This document shows positions 22,754-36,187 of a stretch of DNA of 60,000 nucleotides, one piece after another (the first letter of the stretch is position 1; every line of letters begins with the position of its first letter). Location of the stretch: assembly GCA_914767715.1 (NCBI GenBank), contig OU612070.1, positions 22,310,025 to 22,370,024 of the forward strand, written 5' to 3'. The position numbers and the translations under genes were made by a program. The DNA is from Membranipora membranacea (Eukaryota > Bryozoa > Gymnolaemata > Cheilostomatida > Membraniporidae). Below the pieces are notes generated by a model, which was not told the DNA's origin, made no database searches, and saw only the letters and a list, made by a program, of their open reading frames with translations.

Positions 22754-25490
22754 GCATATTCTATCGAGGTGTTTTGCCAGAAATTGACAAAAATCGATAG
22801 GTACGGTCCTGGGGAAATTGGCCAATAATTGGGCAGAATTCCTTACTCGCTTAGAAACGCTTGAAACTCTGTTTTGACGTTCGCAATGACGCCCCTTTAT
22901 CTCATATAAAATATTAGCTCCCTGAGACGATGCGTATTCTATCGAGGTGTTTTGCCAGAAATTGACAAAAATCGATAGGTACGGTCCTGGGGAAATTGGC
23001 AAATAATTGGGCAGAATTCCTTACTCGCTTAGAAACGCTTGAAACTCTGTTTTGACGTTCGCAATGACGTCCCTATATCTCATATTAAATATTAGCTCCC
23101 TGAGACGATGCGTATTCTATCGAGGTGTTTTGCCAGAAATTGACAAAAATCGATAGGTACGGTCCTGGGGAAATTGGCCAATAATTGGGCAGAATTCCTT
23201 ACTCGCTTAGAAACGCTTGAAACTCTGTTTTGACGTTCGCAATGACGTTCCTATATCTCATATAAAATATTAGCTTCCTGAGACGATGCGTATTCTATCG
23301 AGGTGTTTTGCCAGAAATTGACAAAAATCGATAGGTACGGCGGTCCTGGGGGATTTGGTTAAAAATTGGGCGGAATTCCTTACTCGTTTAGAAACGCTTG
23401 AAACTCTGTTTTGACGTTCGCAATGACGTCCCTTTATCTCATATAAAATATTAGCTCCCTGAGACGATGCGTATTCTATCGAGGTGTTTTGCCAGAAATT
23501 GACAAAAATCGATAGGTACGGCGGTCCTGGGGGATTTGGTTAATAATTGGGCAGAATTCCTTACTCGCTTAGAAACGCTTGAAACTCTGTTTTGACGTTC
23601 GCAATGACGTCCCTATATCTCATATAAAATATTAGCTCCCTGAGACGATGCGTATTCTATCGAGGTGTTTTGCCAGAAATTGACAAAAATCGATAGGTAC
23701 GGTCCTGGGGAAATTGGCCAATAATTGGGCAGAATTCCTTACTCGCTTAGAAACGCTTGAAACTCTGTTTTGACATTCGCAATGACGTTCCTATATCTCA
23801 TATAAAATATTAGCTCCCTGAGACGATGCGTATTCTATCGAGGTGTTTTGCCAGAAATTGATAAAAATCGATAGGTACGGTCCTGGGGAAATTGGCCAAT
23901 AATTGGGCAGAATTCCTTACTCGCTTAGAAACGCTTGAAACTCTGTTTTGACGTTCGCAATGACGTTTCTATATCTCATATAAAATATTAGCTTCCCGAG
24001 ACGATGCGTATTCTATCGAGGTGTTTTGCCAGAAATTGACAAAAATCGATAGGTACGGTCCTGGGGAAATTGGCCAATAATTGGGCAGAATTCCTTACTC
24101 GCTTAGAAGCGCTTGAAACTCTGTTTTGACGTTCGCAATGACGTTTCTATATCTCATATAAAATATTAGCTCCCTGAGACGATGCGTATTCTATCGAGGT
24201 GTTTTGCCAGAAATTGACAAAAATCGATAGGTACGGTCCTGGGGAAATTGGCCAATAATTGGGCAGAATTCCTTACTCGCTTAGAAACGCTTGAAACTCT
24301 GTTTTGACGTTCGCAATGACGTTCCTATATCTCATATAAAATATTAGCTTCCTGAGACGATGCGTATTCTATCGAGGTGTTTTGCCAGAAATTGACAAAA
24401 ATCGATAGGTACGGTCCTGGGGAAATTGGCCAATAATTGGGCAGAATTCCTTACTCGCTTAGAAACGCTTGAAACTCTGTTTTGACGTTCGCAATGACGT
24501 CCCTTTATCTCATATAAAATATTAGCTCCCTGAGACGATGCGTATTCTATCGAGGTGTTTTGCCAGAAATTGACAAAAATCGATAGGTACGGCGGTCCTG
24601 GGGGATTTGGTTAAAAATTGGGCGGAATTCCTTACTCGTTTAGAAACGCTTGAAACTCTGTTTTGACGTTCGCAATGACGTCCCTATATCTCATATAAAA
24701 TATTAGCTCCCTGAGACGATGCGTATTCTATCGAGGTGTTTTGCCAGAAATTGACAAAAATCGATAGGTACGGTCCTGGGGAAATTGGCCAATAATTGGG
24801 CAGAATTCCTTACTCGCTTAGAAACGCTTGAAACTCTGTTTTGACGTTCGCAATGACGTCCCTTTATCTCATATAAAATATTAGCTCCCTGAGACGATGC
24901 GTATTCTATCGAGGTGTTTTGCCAGAAATTGACAAAAATCGATAGGTACGGTCCTGGGGAAATTGGCAAATAATTGGGCAGAATTCCTTACTCGCTTAGA
25001 AACGCTTGAAACTCTGTTTTGACGTTCGCAATGACGTCCCTATATCTCATATAAAATATTAGCTCCCTGAGACGATGCGTATTCTATCGAGGTGTTTTGC
25101 CAGAAATTGACAAAAATCGATAGGTACGGTCCTGGGGAAATTGGCCAATAATTGGGCAGAATTCCTTACTCGCTTAGAAACGCTTGAAACTCTGTTTTGA
25201 CGTTCGCAATGACGTTCCTATATCTCATATAAAATATTAGCTTCCTGAGACGATGCGTATTCTATCGAGGTGTTTTGTCAGAAATTGACAAAAATCGATA
25301 GGTACGGTCCTGGGGAAATTGGCCAATAATTGGGCAGAATTCCTTACTCGCTTAGAAACGCTTGAAACTCTGTTTTGACGTTCGCAATGACGTCCCTTTA
25401 TCTCATATAAAATATTAGCTCCCTGAGACGATGCGTATTCTATCGAGGTGTTTTGCAAGAAATTGACAAAAATCGATAGGTACGGCGGTC
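22754..25490 (+). repeat. Older HOR block pair (offset ~6062), copy 1
   Basis: The mark GATGCATATTC (normally GATGCGTATTC) occurs at 22754 and 28819 (offset 6065). The CGG-variant monomers at 23522, 24593 and 25486 reappear at 29584, 30655 and 31548 (offset 6062 each). The 3-bp difference is accounted for by the extra CGG-variant monomer at 23341, which the second copy lacks. Confidence 0.78.
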
Positions 25491-26199
25491 CTGGGGGATT
25501 TGGTTAATAATTGGGCAGAATTCCTTACTCGCTTAGAAACGCTTGAAACTCTGTTTTGACGTTCGCAATGACGTCCCTATATCTCATATAAAATATTAGC
25601 TCCCTGAGACGATGCGTATTCTATCGAGGTGTTTTGCCAGAAATTGACAAAAATCGATAGGTACGGTCCTGGGGAAATTGGCCAATAATTGGGCAGAATT
25701 CCTTACTCGCTTAGAAGCGCTTGAAACTCTGTTTTGACGTTCGCAATGACGTTTCTATATCTCATATAAAATATTAGCTCCCTGAGACGATGCGTATTCT
25801 ATCGAGGTGTTTTGCCAGAAATTGACAAAAATCGATAGGTACGGTCCTGGGGAAATTGGCCAATAATTGGGCAGAATTCCTTACTCGCTTAGAAACGCTT
25901 GAAACTCTGTTTTGACGTTCGCAATGACGTTCCTATATCTCATATAAAATATTAGCTTCCTGAGACGATGCGTATTCTATCGAGGTGTTTTGCCAGAAAT
26001 TGACAAAAATCGATAGGTACGGTCCTGGGAAATTGGCCAATAATTGGGCAGAATTCCTTACTCGCTTAGAAACGCTTGAAACTCTGTTTTGACGTTCGCA
26101 ATAACGTCCCTTTATCTCATATAAAATATTACCTCCCTGAGACGATGCGTATTCTATCGAGGTGTTTTGCCAGAAATTGACAAAAATCGATAGGTACGG

Positions 26200-28691
26200 C
26201 GGTCCTGGGGGATTTGGTTAATAATTGGGCGGAATTCCTTACTCGTTTAGAAACGCTTGAAACTCTGTTTTGACGTTCGCAATGACGTCCCTATATCTCA
26301 TATAAAATATTAGCTCCCTGAGACGATGCGTATTCTATCGAGGTGTTTTGCCAGAAATTAACAAAAATCGATAGGTACGGTCCTGGGGAAATTGGCCAAT
26401 AATTGGGCAGAATTCCTTACTCGCTTAGAAACGCTTGAAACTCTGTTTTGACATTCGCAATGACGTTCCTATATCTCATATAAAATATTAGCTCCCTGAG
26501 ACGATGCGTATTCTATCGAGGTGTTTTGCCAGAAATTGATAAAAATCGATAGGTACGGTCCTGGGGAAATTGGCCAATAATTGGGCAGAATTCCTTACTC
26601 GCTTAGAAACGCTTGAAACTCTGTTTTGACGTTCGCAATGACGTTTCTATATCTCATATAAAATATTAGCTTCCCGAGACGATGCGTATTCTATCGAGGT
26701 GTTTTGCAAGAAATTGACAAAAATCGATAGGTACGGTCCTCGGGAAATTGGCCAATAATTGGGCAGAATTCCTTACTCGCTTAGAAACGCTTGAAACTCT
26801 GTTTTGACGTTCGCAATGACGTTTCTATATCTCATATAAAATATTAGCTCCCTGAGACGATGCGTATTCTATCGAGGTGTTTTGCCAGAAATTGACAAAA
26901 ATCGATAGGTACGGTCCTGGGGAAATTGGCCAATAATTGGGCAGAATTCCTTACTCGCTTAGAAACGCTTGAAACTCTGTTTTGACGTTCGCAATGACGT
27001 CCCTTTATAAAATAATAGCTCCCTGAGACGATGCGTATTCTATCGAGGTGTTTTGCCAGAAATTGACAAAAATCGATAGGTACGGCGGTCCTGGGGGATT
27101 TGGTTAATAATTGGGCAGAATTCCTTACTCGCTTAGAAACGCTTGAAACTCTGTTTTGACGTTCGCAATGACGTCCCTATATCTCATATAAAATATTAGC
27201 TCCCTGAGACGATGCGGATTCTATCGAGGTGTTTTGCCAGAAATTGACAAAAATCGATAGGTACGGTCCTGGGGAAATTGGCCAATAATTGGGCAGATTT
27301 CCTTACTCGCTTAGAAACGCTTGAAACTCTGTTTTGACATTCGCAATGACGTTCCTATATCTCATATAAAATATTAGCTCCCTGAGACGATGCGTATTCT
27401 ATCGAGGTGTTTTGCCAGAAATTGATAAAAATCGATAGGTACGGTCCTGGGGAAATTGGCCATTAATTGGGCAGAATTCCTTACTCGCTTAGAAACGCTT
27501 GAAACTCTGTTTTGACGTTCGCAATGACGTTTCTATATCTCATATAAAATATTAGCTTCCCGAGACGATGCGTATTCTATCGAGGTGTTTTGCCAGAAAT
27601 TGACAAAAATCGATAGGTACGGTCCTGGGGAAATTGGCCAATAATTGGGCAGAATTCCTTACTCGCTTAGAAACGCTTGAAACTCTGTTTTGACGTTCGC
27701 AATGACGTTTCTATATCTCATATAAAATATTAGCTCCCTGAGACGATGCGTATTCTATCGAGGTGTTTTGCCAGAAATTGACAAAAATCAATAGGTACGG
27801 TCCTGGGGAAATTGGCCAATAATTGGGCAGAATTCCTTACTCGCTTAGAAACGCTTGAAACTCTGTTTTGACGTTCGCAATGACGTCCCTTTATCTCATA
27901 TAAAATATTAGCTCCCTGAGACGATGCGTATTCTATCGAGGTGTTTTGCCAGAAATTGACAAAAATCGATAGGTACGGTCCTGGGGAAATTGGCCAATAA
28001 TTGGGCAGAATTCCTTACTCGCTTAGAAACGCTTGAAACTCTGTTTTGACGTTCGCAATGACGTCCCTTTATCTCATATAAAATATTAGCTCCCTGAGAC
28101 GATGCGTATTCTATCGAGGTGTTTTGCCAGAAATTGACAAAAATCGATAGGTACGGTCCTGGGGAAATTGGCCAATAATTGGGCAGAATTCCTTACTCGC
28201 TTAGAAACGCTTGAAACTCTGTTTTGACGTTCGCAATGACGTCCCTATATCTCATATTAAATATTAGCTCCCTGAGACGATGCGTATTCTATCGAGGTGT
28301 TTTGCCAGAAATTGACAAAAATCGATAGGTACGGTCCTGGGGAAATTGGCCAATAATTGGGCAGAATTCCTTACTCGCTTAGAAACGCTTGAAACTCTGT
28401 TTTGACGTTCGCAATGACGTTCCTATATCTCATATAAAATATTAGCTTCCTGAGACGATGCGTATTCTATCGAGGTGTTTTGCCAGAAATTGACAAAAAT
28501 CGATAGGTACGGTCCTGGGGAAATTGGCCAATAATTGGGCAGAATTCCTTACTCGCTTAGAAACGCTTGAAACTCTGTTTTGACGTTCGCAATGACGTCC
28601 CTTTATCTCATATAAAATATTAGCTCCCTGAGACGATGCGTATTCTATCGAGGTGTTTTGCCAGAAATTGACAAAAATCGATAGGTACGGC
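26200..28691 (+). repeat. HOR segment matching 37259-39750 (offset 11059)
   Basis: CGG-variant monomers at 26200, 27086 and 28691 correspond to 37259, 38145 and 39750, with identical spacings of 886 and 1605 bp. Both segments contain the 7-bp-deleted monomer (CCCTTTATAAAATAATAGC, near 27001 and 38060) and the GATGCGGATTC variant. This is therefore an additional, earlier relative of the giant HOR unit. Confidence 0.75.
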
Positions 28692-28818
28692 GGTCCTGGG
28701 GGATTTGGTTAATAATTGGGCAGAATTCCTTACTCGCTTAGAAACGCTTGAAACTCTGTTTTGACGTTCGCAATGACGTCCCTATATCTCATATAAAATA
28801 TTAGCTCCCTGAGACGAT

Positions 28819-31550
28819 GCATATTCTATCGAGGTGTTTTGCCAGAAATTGACAAAAATCGATAGGTACGGTCCTGGGGAAATTGGCCAATAATTGGGCA
28901 GAATTCCTTACTCGCTTAGAAACGCTTGAAACTCTGTTTTGACGTTCGCAATGACGCCCCTTTATCTCATATAAAATATTAGCTCCCTGAGACGATGCGT
29001 ATTCTATCGAGGTGTTTTGCCAGAAATTGACAAAAATCGATAGGTACGGTCCTGGGGAAATTGGCAAATAATTGGGCAGAATTCCTTACTCGCTTAGAAA
29101 CGCTTGAAACTCTGTTTTGACGTTCGCAATGACGTCCCTATATCTCATATTAAATATTAGCTCCCTGAGACGATGCGTATTCTATCGAGGTGTTTTGCCA
29201 GAAATTGACAAAAATCGATAGGTACGGTCCTGGGGAAATTGGCCAATAATTGGGCAGAATTCCTTACTCGCTTAGAAACGCTTGAAACTCTGTTTTGACG
29301 TTCGCAATGACGTTCCTATATCTCATATAAAATATTAGCTTCCTGAGACGATGCGTATTCTATCGAGGTGGTTTGCCAGAAATTGACAAAAATCGATAGG
29401 TACGGTCCTGGGGAAATTGGCCAATAATTGGGCAGAATTCCTTACTCGCTTAGAAACGCTTGAAACTCTGTTTTGACGTTCGCAATGACGTCCCTTTATC
29501 TCATATAAAATATTAGCTCCCTGAGACGATGCGTATTCTATCGAGGTGTTTTGCCAGAAATTGACAAAAATCGATAGGTACGGCGGGTCCTGGGGGATTG
29601 GTTAATAATTGGGCAGAATTCCTTACTCGCTTAGAAACGCTTGAAACTCTGTTTTGACGTTCGCAATGACGTCCCTATATCTCATATAAAATATTAGCTC
29701 CCTGAGACGATGCGTATTCTATCGAGGTGTTTTGCCAGAAATTGACAAAAATCGATAGGTACGGTCCTGGGGAAATTGGCCAATAATTGGGCAGAATTCC
29801 TTACTCGCTTAGAAACGCTTGAAACTCTGTTTTGACGTTCGCAATGACGTTCCTATATCTCATATAAAATATTAGCTCCCTGAGACGATGCGTATTCTAT
29901 CGAGGTGTTTTGCCAGAAATTGATAAAAATCGATAGGTACGGTCCTGGGGAAATTGGCCAATAATTGGGCAGAATTCCTTACTCGCTTAGAAACGCTTGA
30001 AACTCTGTTTTGACGTTCGCAATGACGTTTCTATATCTCATATAAAATATTAGCTTCCCGAGACGATGCGTATTCTATCGAGGTGTTTTGCCAGAAATTG
30101 ACAAAAATCGATAGGTACGGTCCTGGGGAAATTGGCCAATAATTGGGCAGAATTCCTTACTCGCTTAGAAGCGCTTGAAACTCTGTTTTGACGTTCGCAA
30201 TGACGTTTCTATATCTCATATAAAATATTAGCTCCCTGAGACGATGCGTATTCTATCGAGGTGTTTTGCCAGAAATTGACAAAAATCGATAGGTACGGTC
30301 CTGGGGAAATTGGCCAATAATTGGGCAGAATTCCTTACTCGCTTAGAAACGCTTGAAACTCTGTTTTGACGTTCGCAATGACGTTCCTATATCTCATATA
30401 AAATATTAGCTTCCTGAGACGATGCGTATTCTATCGAGGTGTTTTGCCAGAAATTGACAAAAATCGATAGGTACGGTCCTGGGGAAATTGGCCAATAATT
30501 GGGCAGAATTCCTTACTCGCTTAGAAACGCTTGAAACTCTGTTTTGACGTTCGCAATGACGTCCCTTTATCTCATATAAAATATTAGCTCCCTGAGACGA
30601 TGCGTATTCTATCGAGGTGTTTTGCCAGAAATTGACAAAAATCGATAGGTACGGCGGTCCTGGGGGATTTGGTTAAAAATTGGGCGGAATTCCTTACTCG
30701 TTTAGAAACGCTTGAAACTCTGTTTTGACGTTCGCAATGACGTCCCTTTATCTCATATAAAATATTAGCTCCCTGAGACGATGCGTATTCTATCGAGGTG
30801 TTTTGCCAGAAATTGACAAAAATCGATAGGTACGGTCCTGGGGAAATTGGCCAATAATTGGGCAGAATTCCTTACTCGCTTAGAAACGCTTGAAACTCTG
30901 TTTTGACGTTCGCAATGACGTCCCTTTATCTCATATAAAATATTAGCTCCCTGAGACGATGCGTATTCTATCGAGGTGTTTTGCCAGAAATTGACAAAAA
31001 TCGATAGGTACGGTCCTGGGGAAATTGGCAAATAATTGGGCAGAATTCCTTACTCGCTTAGAAACGCTTGAAACTCTGTTTTGACGTTCGCAATGACGTC
31101 CCTATATCTCATATTAAATATTAGCTCCCTGAGACGATGCGTATTCTATCGAGGTGTTTTGCCAGAAATTGACAAAAATCGATAGGTACGGTCCTGGGGA
31201 AATTGGCCAATAATTGGGCAGAATTCCTTACTCGCTTAGAAACGCTTGAAACTCTGTTTTGACGTTCGCAATGACGTTCCTATATCTCATATAAAATATT
31301 AGCTCCCTGAGACGATGCGTATTCTATCGAGGTGTTTTGTCAGAAATTGACAAAAATCGATAGGTACGGTCCTGGGGAAATTGGCCAATAATTGGGCAGA
31401 ATTCCTTACTCGCTTAGAAACGCTTGAAACTCTGTTTTGACGTTCGCAATGACGTCCCTTTATCTCATATAAAATATTAGCTCCCTGAGACGATGCGTAT
31501 TCTATCGAGGTGTTTTGCCAGAAATTGACAAAAATCGATAGGTACGGCGG
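28819..31550 (+). repeat. Older HOR block pair (offset ~6062), copy 2
   Basis: Matches 22754-25490 by the marks listed there. Its monomer at 29584 has a small extra change (CGGCGGGTCC followed by GGGGGATTGG). Internal spacing 1071 and 893 bp (six and five monomers) is conserved between the two copies; beyond 31548 the spacing differs (1071 against 714), so the match ends there. Confidence 0.78.
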
Positions 31551-34500
31551 TCCTGGGGGATTTGGTTAATAATTGGGCAGAATTCCTTACTCGCTTAGAA
31601 ACGCTTGAAACTCTGTTTTGACGTTCGCAATGACGTCCCTATATCTCATATAAAATATTAGCTCCCTGAGACGATGCGTATTCTATCGAGGTGTTTTGCC
31701 AGAAATTGACAAAAATCGATAGGTACGGTCCTGGGGAAATTGGCCAATAATTGGGCAGAATTCCTTACTCGCTTAGAAACGCTTGAAACTCTGTTTTGAC
31801 ATTCGCAATGACGTTCCTATATCTCATATAAAATATTAGCTCCCTGAGACGATGCGTATTCTATCGAGGTGTTTTGCCAGAAATTGATAAAAATCGATAG
31901 GTACGGTCCTGGGGAAATTGGCCAATAATTGGGCAGAATTCCTTACTGGCTTAGAAACGCTTGAAACTCTGTTTTGACGTTCGCAATGACGTTTCTATAT
32001 CTCATATAAAATATTAGCTTCCCGAGACGATGCGTATTCTATCGAGGTGTTTTGCCAGAAATTGACAAAAATCGATAGGTACGGTCCTGGGGAAATTGGC
32101 CAATAATTGGGCAGAATTCCTTACTCGCTTAGAAGCGCTTGAAACTCTGTTTTGACGTTCGCAATGACGTTTCTATATCTCATATAAAATATTAGCTCCC
32201 TGAGACGATGCGTATTCTATCGAGGTGTTTTGCCAGAAATTGACAAAAATCGATAGGTACGGTCCTGGGGAAATTGGCCAATAATTGGGCAGAATTCCTT
32301 ACTCGCTTAGAAACGCTTGAAACTCTGTTTTGACGTTCGCAATGACGTTCCTATATCTCATATAAAATAATAGCTTCCTGAGACGATGCGTATTCTATCG
32401 AGGTGTTTTGCCAGAAATTGACAAAAATCGATAGGTACGGTCCTGGGGAAATTGGCCAATAATTGGGCAGAATTCCTTACTCGCTTAGAAACGCTTGAAA
32501 CTCTGTTTTGACGTTCGCAATAACGTCCCTTTATCTCATATAAAATATTAGCTCCCTGAGACGATGCGTATTCTATCGAGGTGTTTTGCCAGAAATTGAC
32601 AAAAATCGATAGGTACGGCGGTCCTGGGGGATTTGGTTAATAATTGGGCGGAATTCCTTACTCGTTTAGAAACGCTTGAAACTCTGTTTTGACGTTCGCA
32701 ATGACGTCCCTATATCTCATATAAAATATTAGCTCCCTGAGACGATGCGTATTCTATCGAGGTGTTTTGCCAGAAATTAACAAAAATCGATAGGTACGGT
32801 CCTGGGGAAATTGGCCAATAATTGGGCAGAATTCCTTACTCGCTTAGAAACGCTTGAAACTCTGTTTCGACGTTCGCAATGACGTTCCTATATCTCATAT
32901 AAAATATTAGCTCCCTGAGACGATGCGTATTCTATCGAGGTGTTTTGCCAGAAATTGATAAAAATCGATAGGTACGGTCCTGGGGAAATTGGCCAATAAT
33001 TGGGCAGAATTCCTTACTCGCTTAGAAACGCTTGAAACTCTGTTTTGACGTTCGCAATGACGTTTCTATATCTCATATAAAATATTAGCTTCCCGAGACG
33101 ATGCGTATTCTATCGAGGTGTTTTGCCAGAAATTGACAAAAATCGATAGGTACGGTCCTGGGGAAATTGGCCAATAATTGGGCAGAATTCCTTACTCGCT
33201 TAGAAACGCTTGAAACTCTGTTTTGACGTTCGCAATGACGTTTCTATATCTCATATAAAATATTAGCTCCCTGAGACGATGCGTATTCTATCGAGGTGTT
33301 TTGCCAGAAATTGACAAAAATCAATAGGTACGGTCCTGGGGAAATTGGCCAATAATTGGGCAGAATTCCTTACTCGCTTAGAAACGCTTGAAACTCTGTT
33401 TTGACGTTCGCAATGACGTCCCTATATCTCACATTAAATATTAGCTCCCTGAGACGATGCGTATTCTATCGAGGTGTTTTGCCAGAAATTGACAAAAATC
33501 GATAGGTACGGTCCTGGGGAAATTGGCCAATAATTGGGCAGAATTCCTTACTCGCTTAGAAACGCTTGAAACTCTGTTTTGACGTTCGCAATGACGTTTC
33601 TATATCTCATATAAAATATTAGCTTCCCGAGACGATGCGTATTCTATCGAGGTGTTTTGCCAGAAATTGACAAAAATCGATAGGTACGGTCCTGGGGAAA
33701 TTGGCCAATAATTGGGCAGAATTCCTTACTCGCTTAGAAGCGCTTGAAACTCTGTTTTGACGTTCGCAATGACGTTTCTATATCTCATATAAAATATTAG
33801 CTCCCTGAGACGATGCGTATTCTATCGAGGTGTTTTGCCAGAAATTGACAAAAATCGATAGGTACGGTCCTGGGGAAATTGGCCAATAATTGGGCAGAAT
33901 TCCTTACTCGCTTAGAAACGCTTGAAACTCTGTATTGACGTTCGCAATGACGTTCCTATATCTCATATAAAATATTAGCTTCCTGAGACGATGCGTATTC
34001 TATCGAGGTGTTTTGCCAGAAATTGACAAAAATCGATAGGTACGGTCCTGGGGAAATTGGCCAATAATTGGGCAGAATTCCTTACTCGCTTAGAAACGCT
34101 TGAAACTCTGTTTTGACGTTCGCAATGACGTCCCTTTATCTCATATAAAATATTAGCTCCCTGAGACGATGCGTATTCTATCGAGGTGTTTTGCCAGAAA
34201 TTGACAAAAATCGATAGGTACGGCGGTCCTGGGGGATTTGGTTAATAATTGGGCGGAATTCCTTACTCGTTTAGAAACGCTTGAAACTCTGTTTTGACGT
34301 TCGCAATGACGTCCCTATATCTCATATAAAATATTAGCTCCCTGAGACGATGCGTATTCTATCGAGGTGTTTTGCCAGAAATTGACAAAAATCGATAGGT
34401 ACGGTCCTGGGGAAATTGGCCAATAATTGGGCAGAATTCCTTACTCGCTTAGAAACGCTTGAAACTCTGTTTTGACGTTCGCAATGACGCCCCTTTATCT

Positions 34501-36187
34501 CATATAAAATATTAGCTCCCTGAGACGATGCGTATTCTATCGAGGTGTTTTGCCAGAAATTGACAAAAATCGATAGGTACGGTCCTGGGGAAATTGGCAA
34601 ATAATTGGGCAGAATTCCTTACTCGCTTAGAAACGCTTGAAACTCTGTTTTGACGTTCGCAATGACGTCCCTATATCTCATATTAAATATTAGCTCCCTG
34701 AGACGATGCGTATTCTATCGAGGTGTTTTGCCAGAAATTGACAAAAATCGATAGGTACGGTCCTGGGGAAATTGGCCAATAATTGGGCAGAATTCCTTAC
34801 TCGCTTAGAAACGCTTGAAACTCTGTTTTGACGTTCGCAATGACGTTTCTATATCTCATATAAAATATTAGCTCCCTGAGACGATGCGTATTCTATCGAG
34901 GTGTTTTGCCAGAAATTGACAAAAATCGATAGGTACGGTCCTGGGGAAATTGGCCAATAATTGGGCAGAATTCCTTACTCGCTTAGAAACGCTTGAAACT
35001 CTGTATTGACGTTCGCAATGACGTTCCTATATCTCATATAAAATATTAGCTTCCTGAGACGATGCGTATTCTATCGAGGTGTTTTGCCAGAAATTGACAA
35101 AAATCGATAGGTACGGTCCTGGGGAAATTGGCCAATAATTGGGCAGAATTCCTTACTCGCTTAGAAACGCTTGAAATTCTGTTTTGACGTTCGCAATGAC
35201 GTCCCTTTATCTCATATAAAATATTAGCTCCCTGAGACGATGCGTATTCTATCGAGGTGTTTTGCCAGAAATTGACAAAAATCGATAGGTACGGCGGTCC
35301 TGGGGGATTTGGTTAATAATTGGGCGGAATTCCTTACTCGTTTAGAAACGCTTGAAACTCTGTTTTGACGTTCGCAATGACGTCCCTATATCTCATATAA
35401 AATATTAGCTCCCTGAGACGATGCGTATTCTATCGAGGTGTTTTGCCAGAAATTGACAAAAATCGATAGGTACGGTCCTGGGGAAATTGGCCAATAATTG
35501 GGCAGAATTCCTTACTCGCTTAGAAACGCTTGAAACTCTGTTTTGACGTTCGCAATGACGCCCCTTTATCTCATATAAAATATTAGCTCCCTGAGACGAT
35601 GCGTATTCTATCGAGGTGTTTTGCCAGAAATTGACAAAAATCGATAGGTACGGTCCTGGGGAAATTGGCAAATAATTGGGCAGAATTCCTTACTCGCTTA
35701 GAAGCGCTTGAAACTCTGTTTTGACGTTCGCAATGACGTCCCTATATCTCATATTAAATATTAGCTCCCTGAGACGATGCGTATTCTATCGAGGTGTTTT
35801 GCCAGAAATTGACAAAAATCGATAGGTACGGTCCTGGGGAAATTGGCCAATAATTGGGCAGAATTCCTTACTCGCTTAGAAACGCTTGAAACTCTGTTTT
35901 GACGTTCGCAATGACGTTCCTATATCTCATATAAAATATTAGCTTCCTGAGACGATGCGTATTCTATCGAGGTGTTTTGCCAGAAATTGACAAAAATCGA
36001 TAGGTACGGTCCTGGGGAAATTGGCCAATAATTGGGCAGAATTCCTTACTCGCTTAGAAACGCTTGAAACTCTGTTTTGACGTTCGCAATGACGTCCCTT
36101 TATCTCATATAAAATATTAGCTCCCTGAGACGATGCGTATTCTATCGAGGTGTTTTGCCAGAAATTGACAAAAATCGATAGGTACGG

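Larger units (their letters stand above)
13751..23340 (+). repeat. Type B satellite, proximal part (no CGG-insertion monomers)
   Basis: Type B differs from type A at five diagnostic places: CTGAGACG, GGTGTTTTGCC, AAATTGGCCAAT, GGGCAGAATTCC and TTTTGACGTTCGC. In this part the 181-bp CGG variant is absent. Local sub-family marks include ACCAAAATCGATAGGCACGG (near 15340, 16588, 18189) and CATATAAAACATTAGC (16000 and 19381), each shared by monomers separated by whole multiples of about 178 bp. Confidence 0.88.
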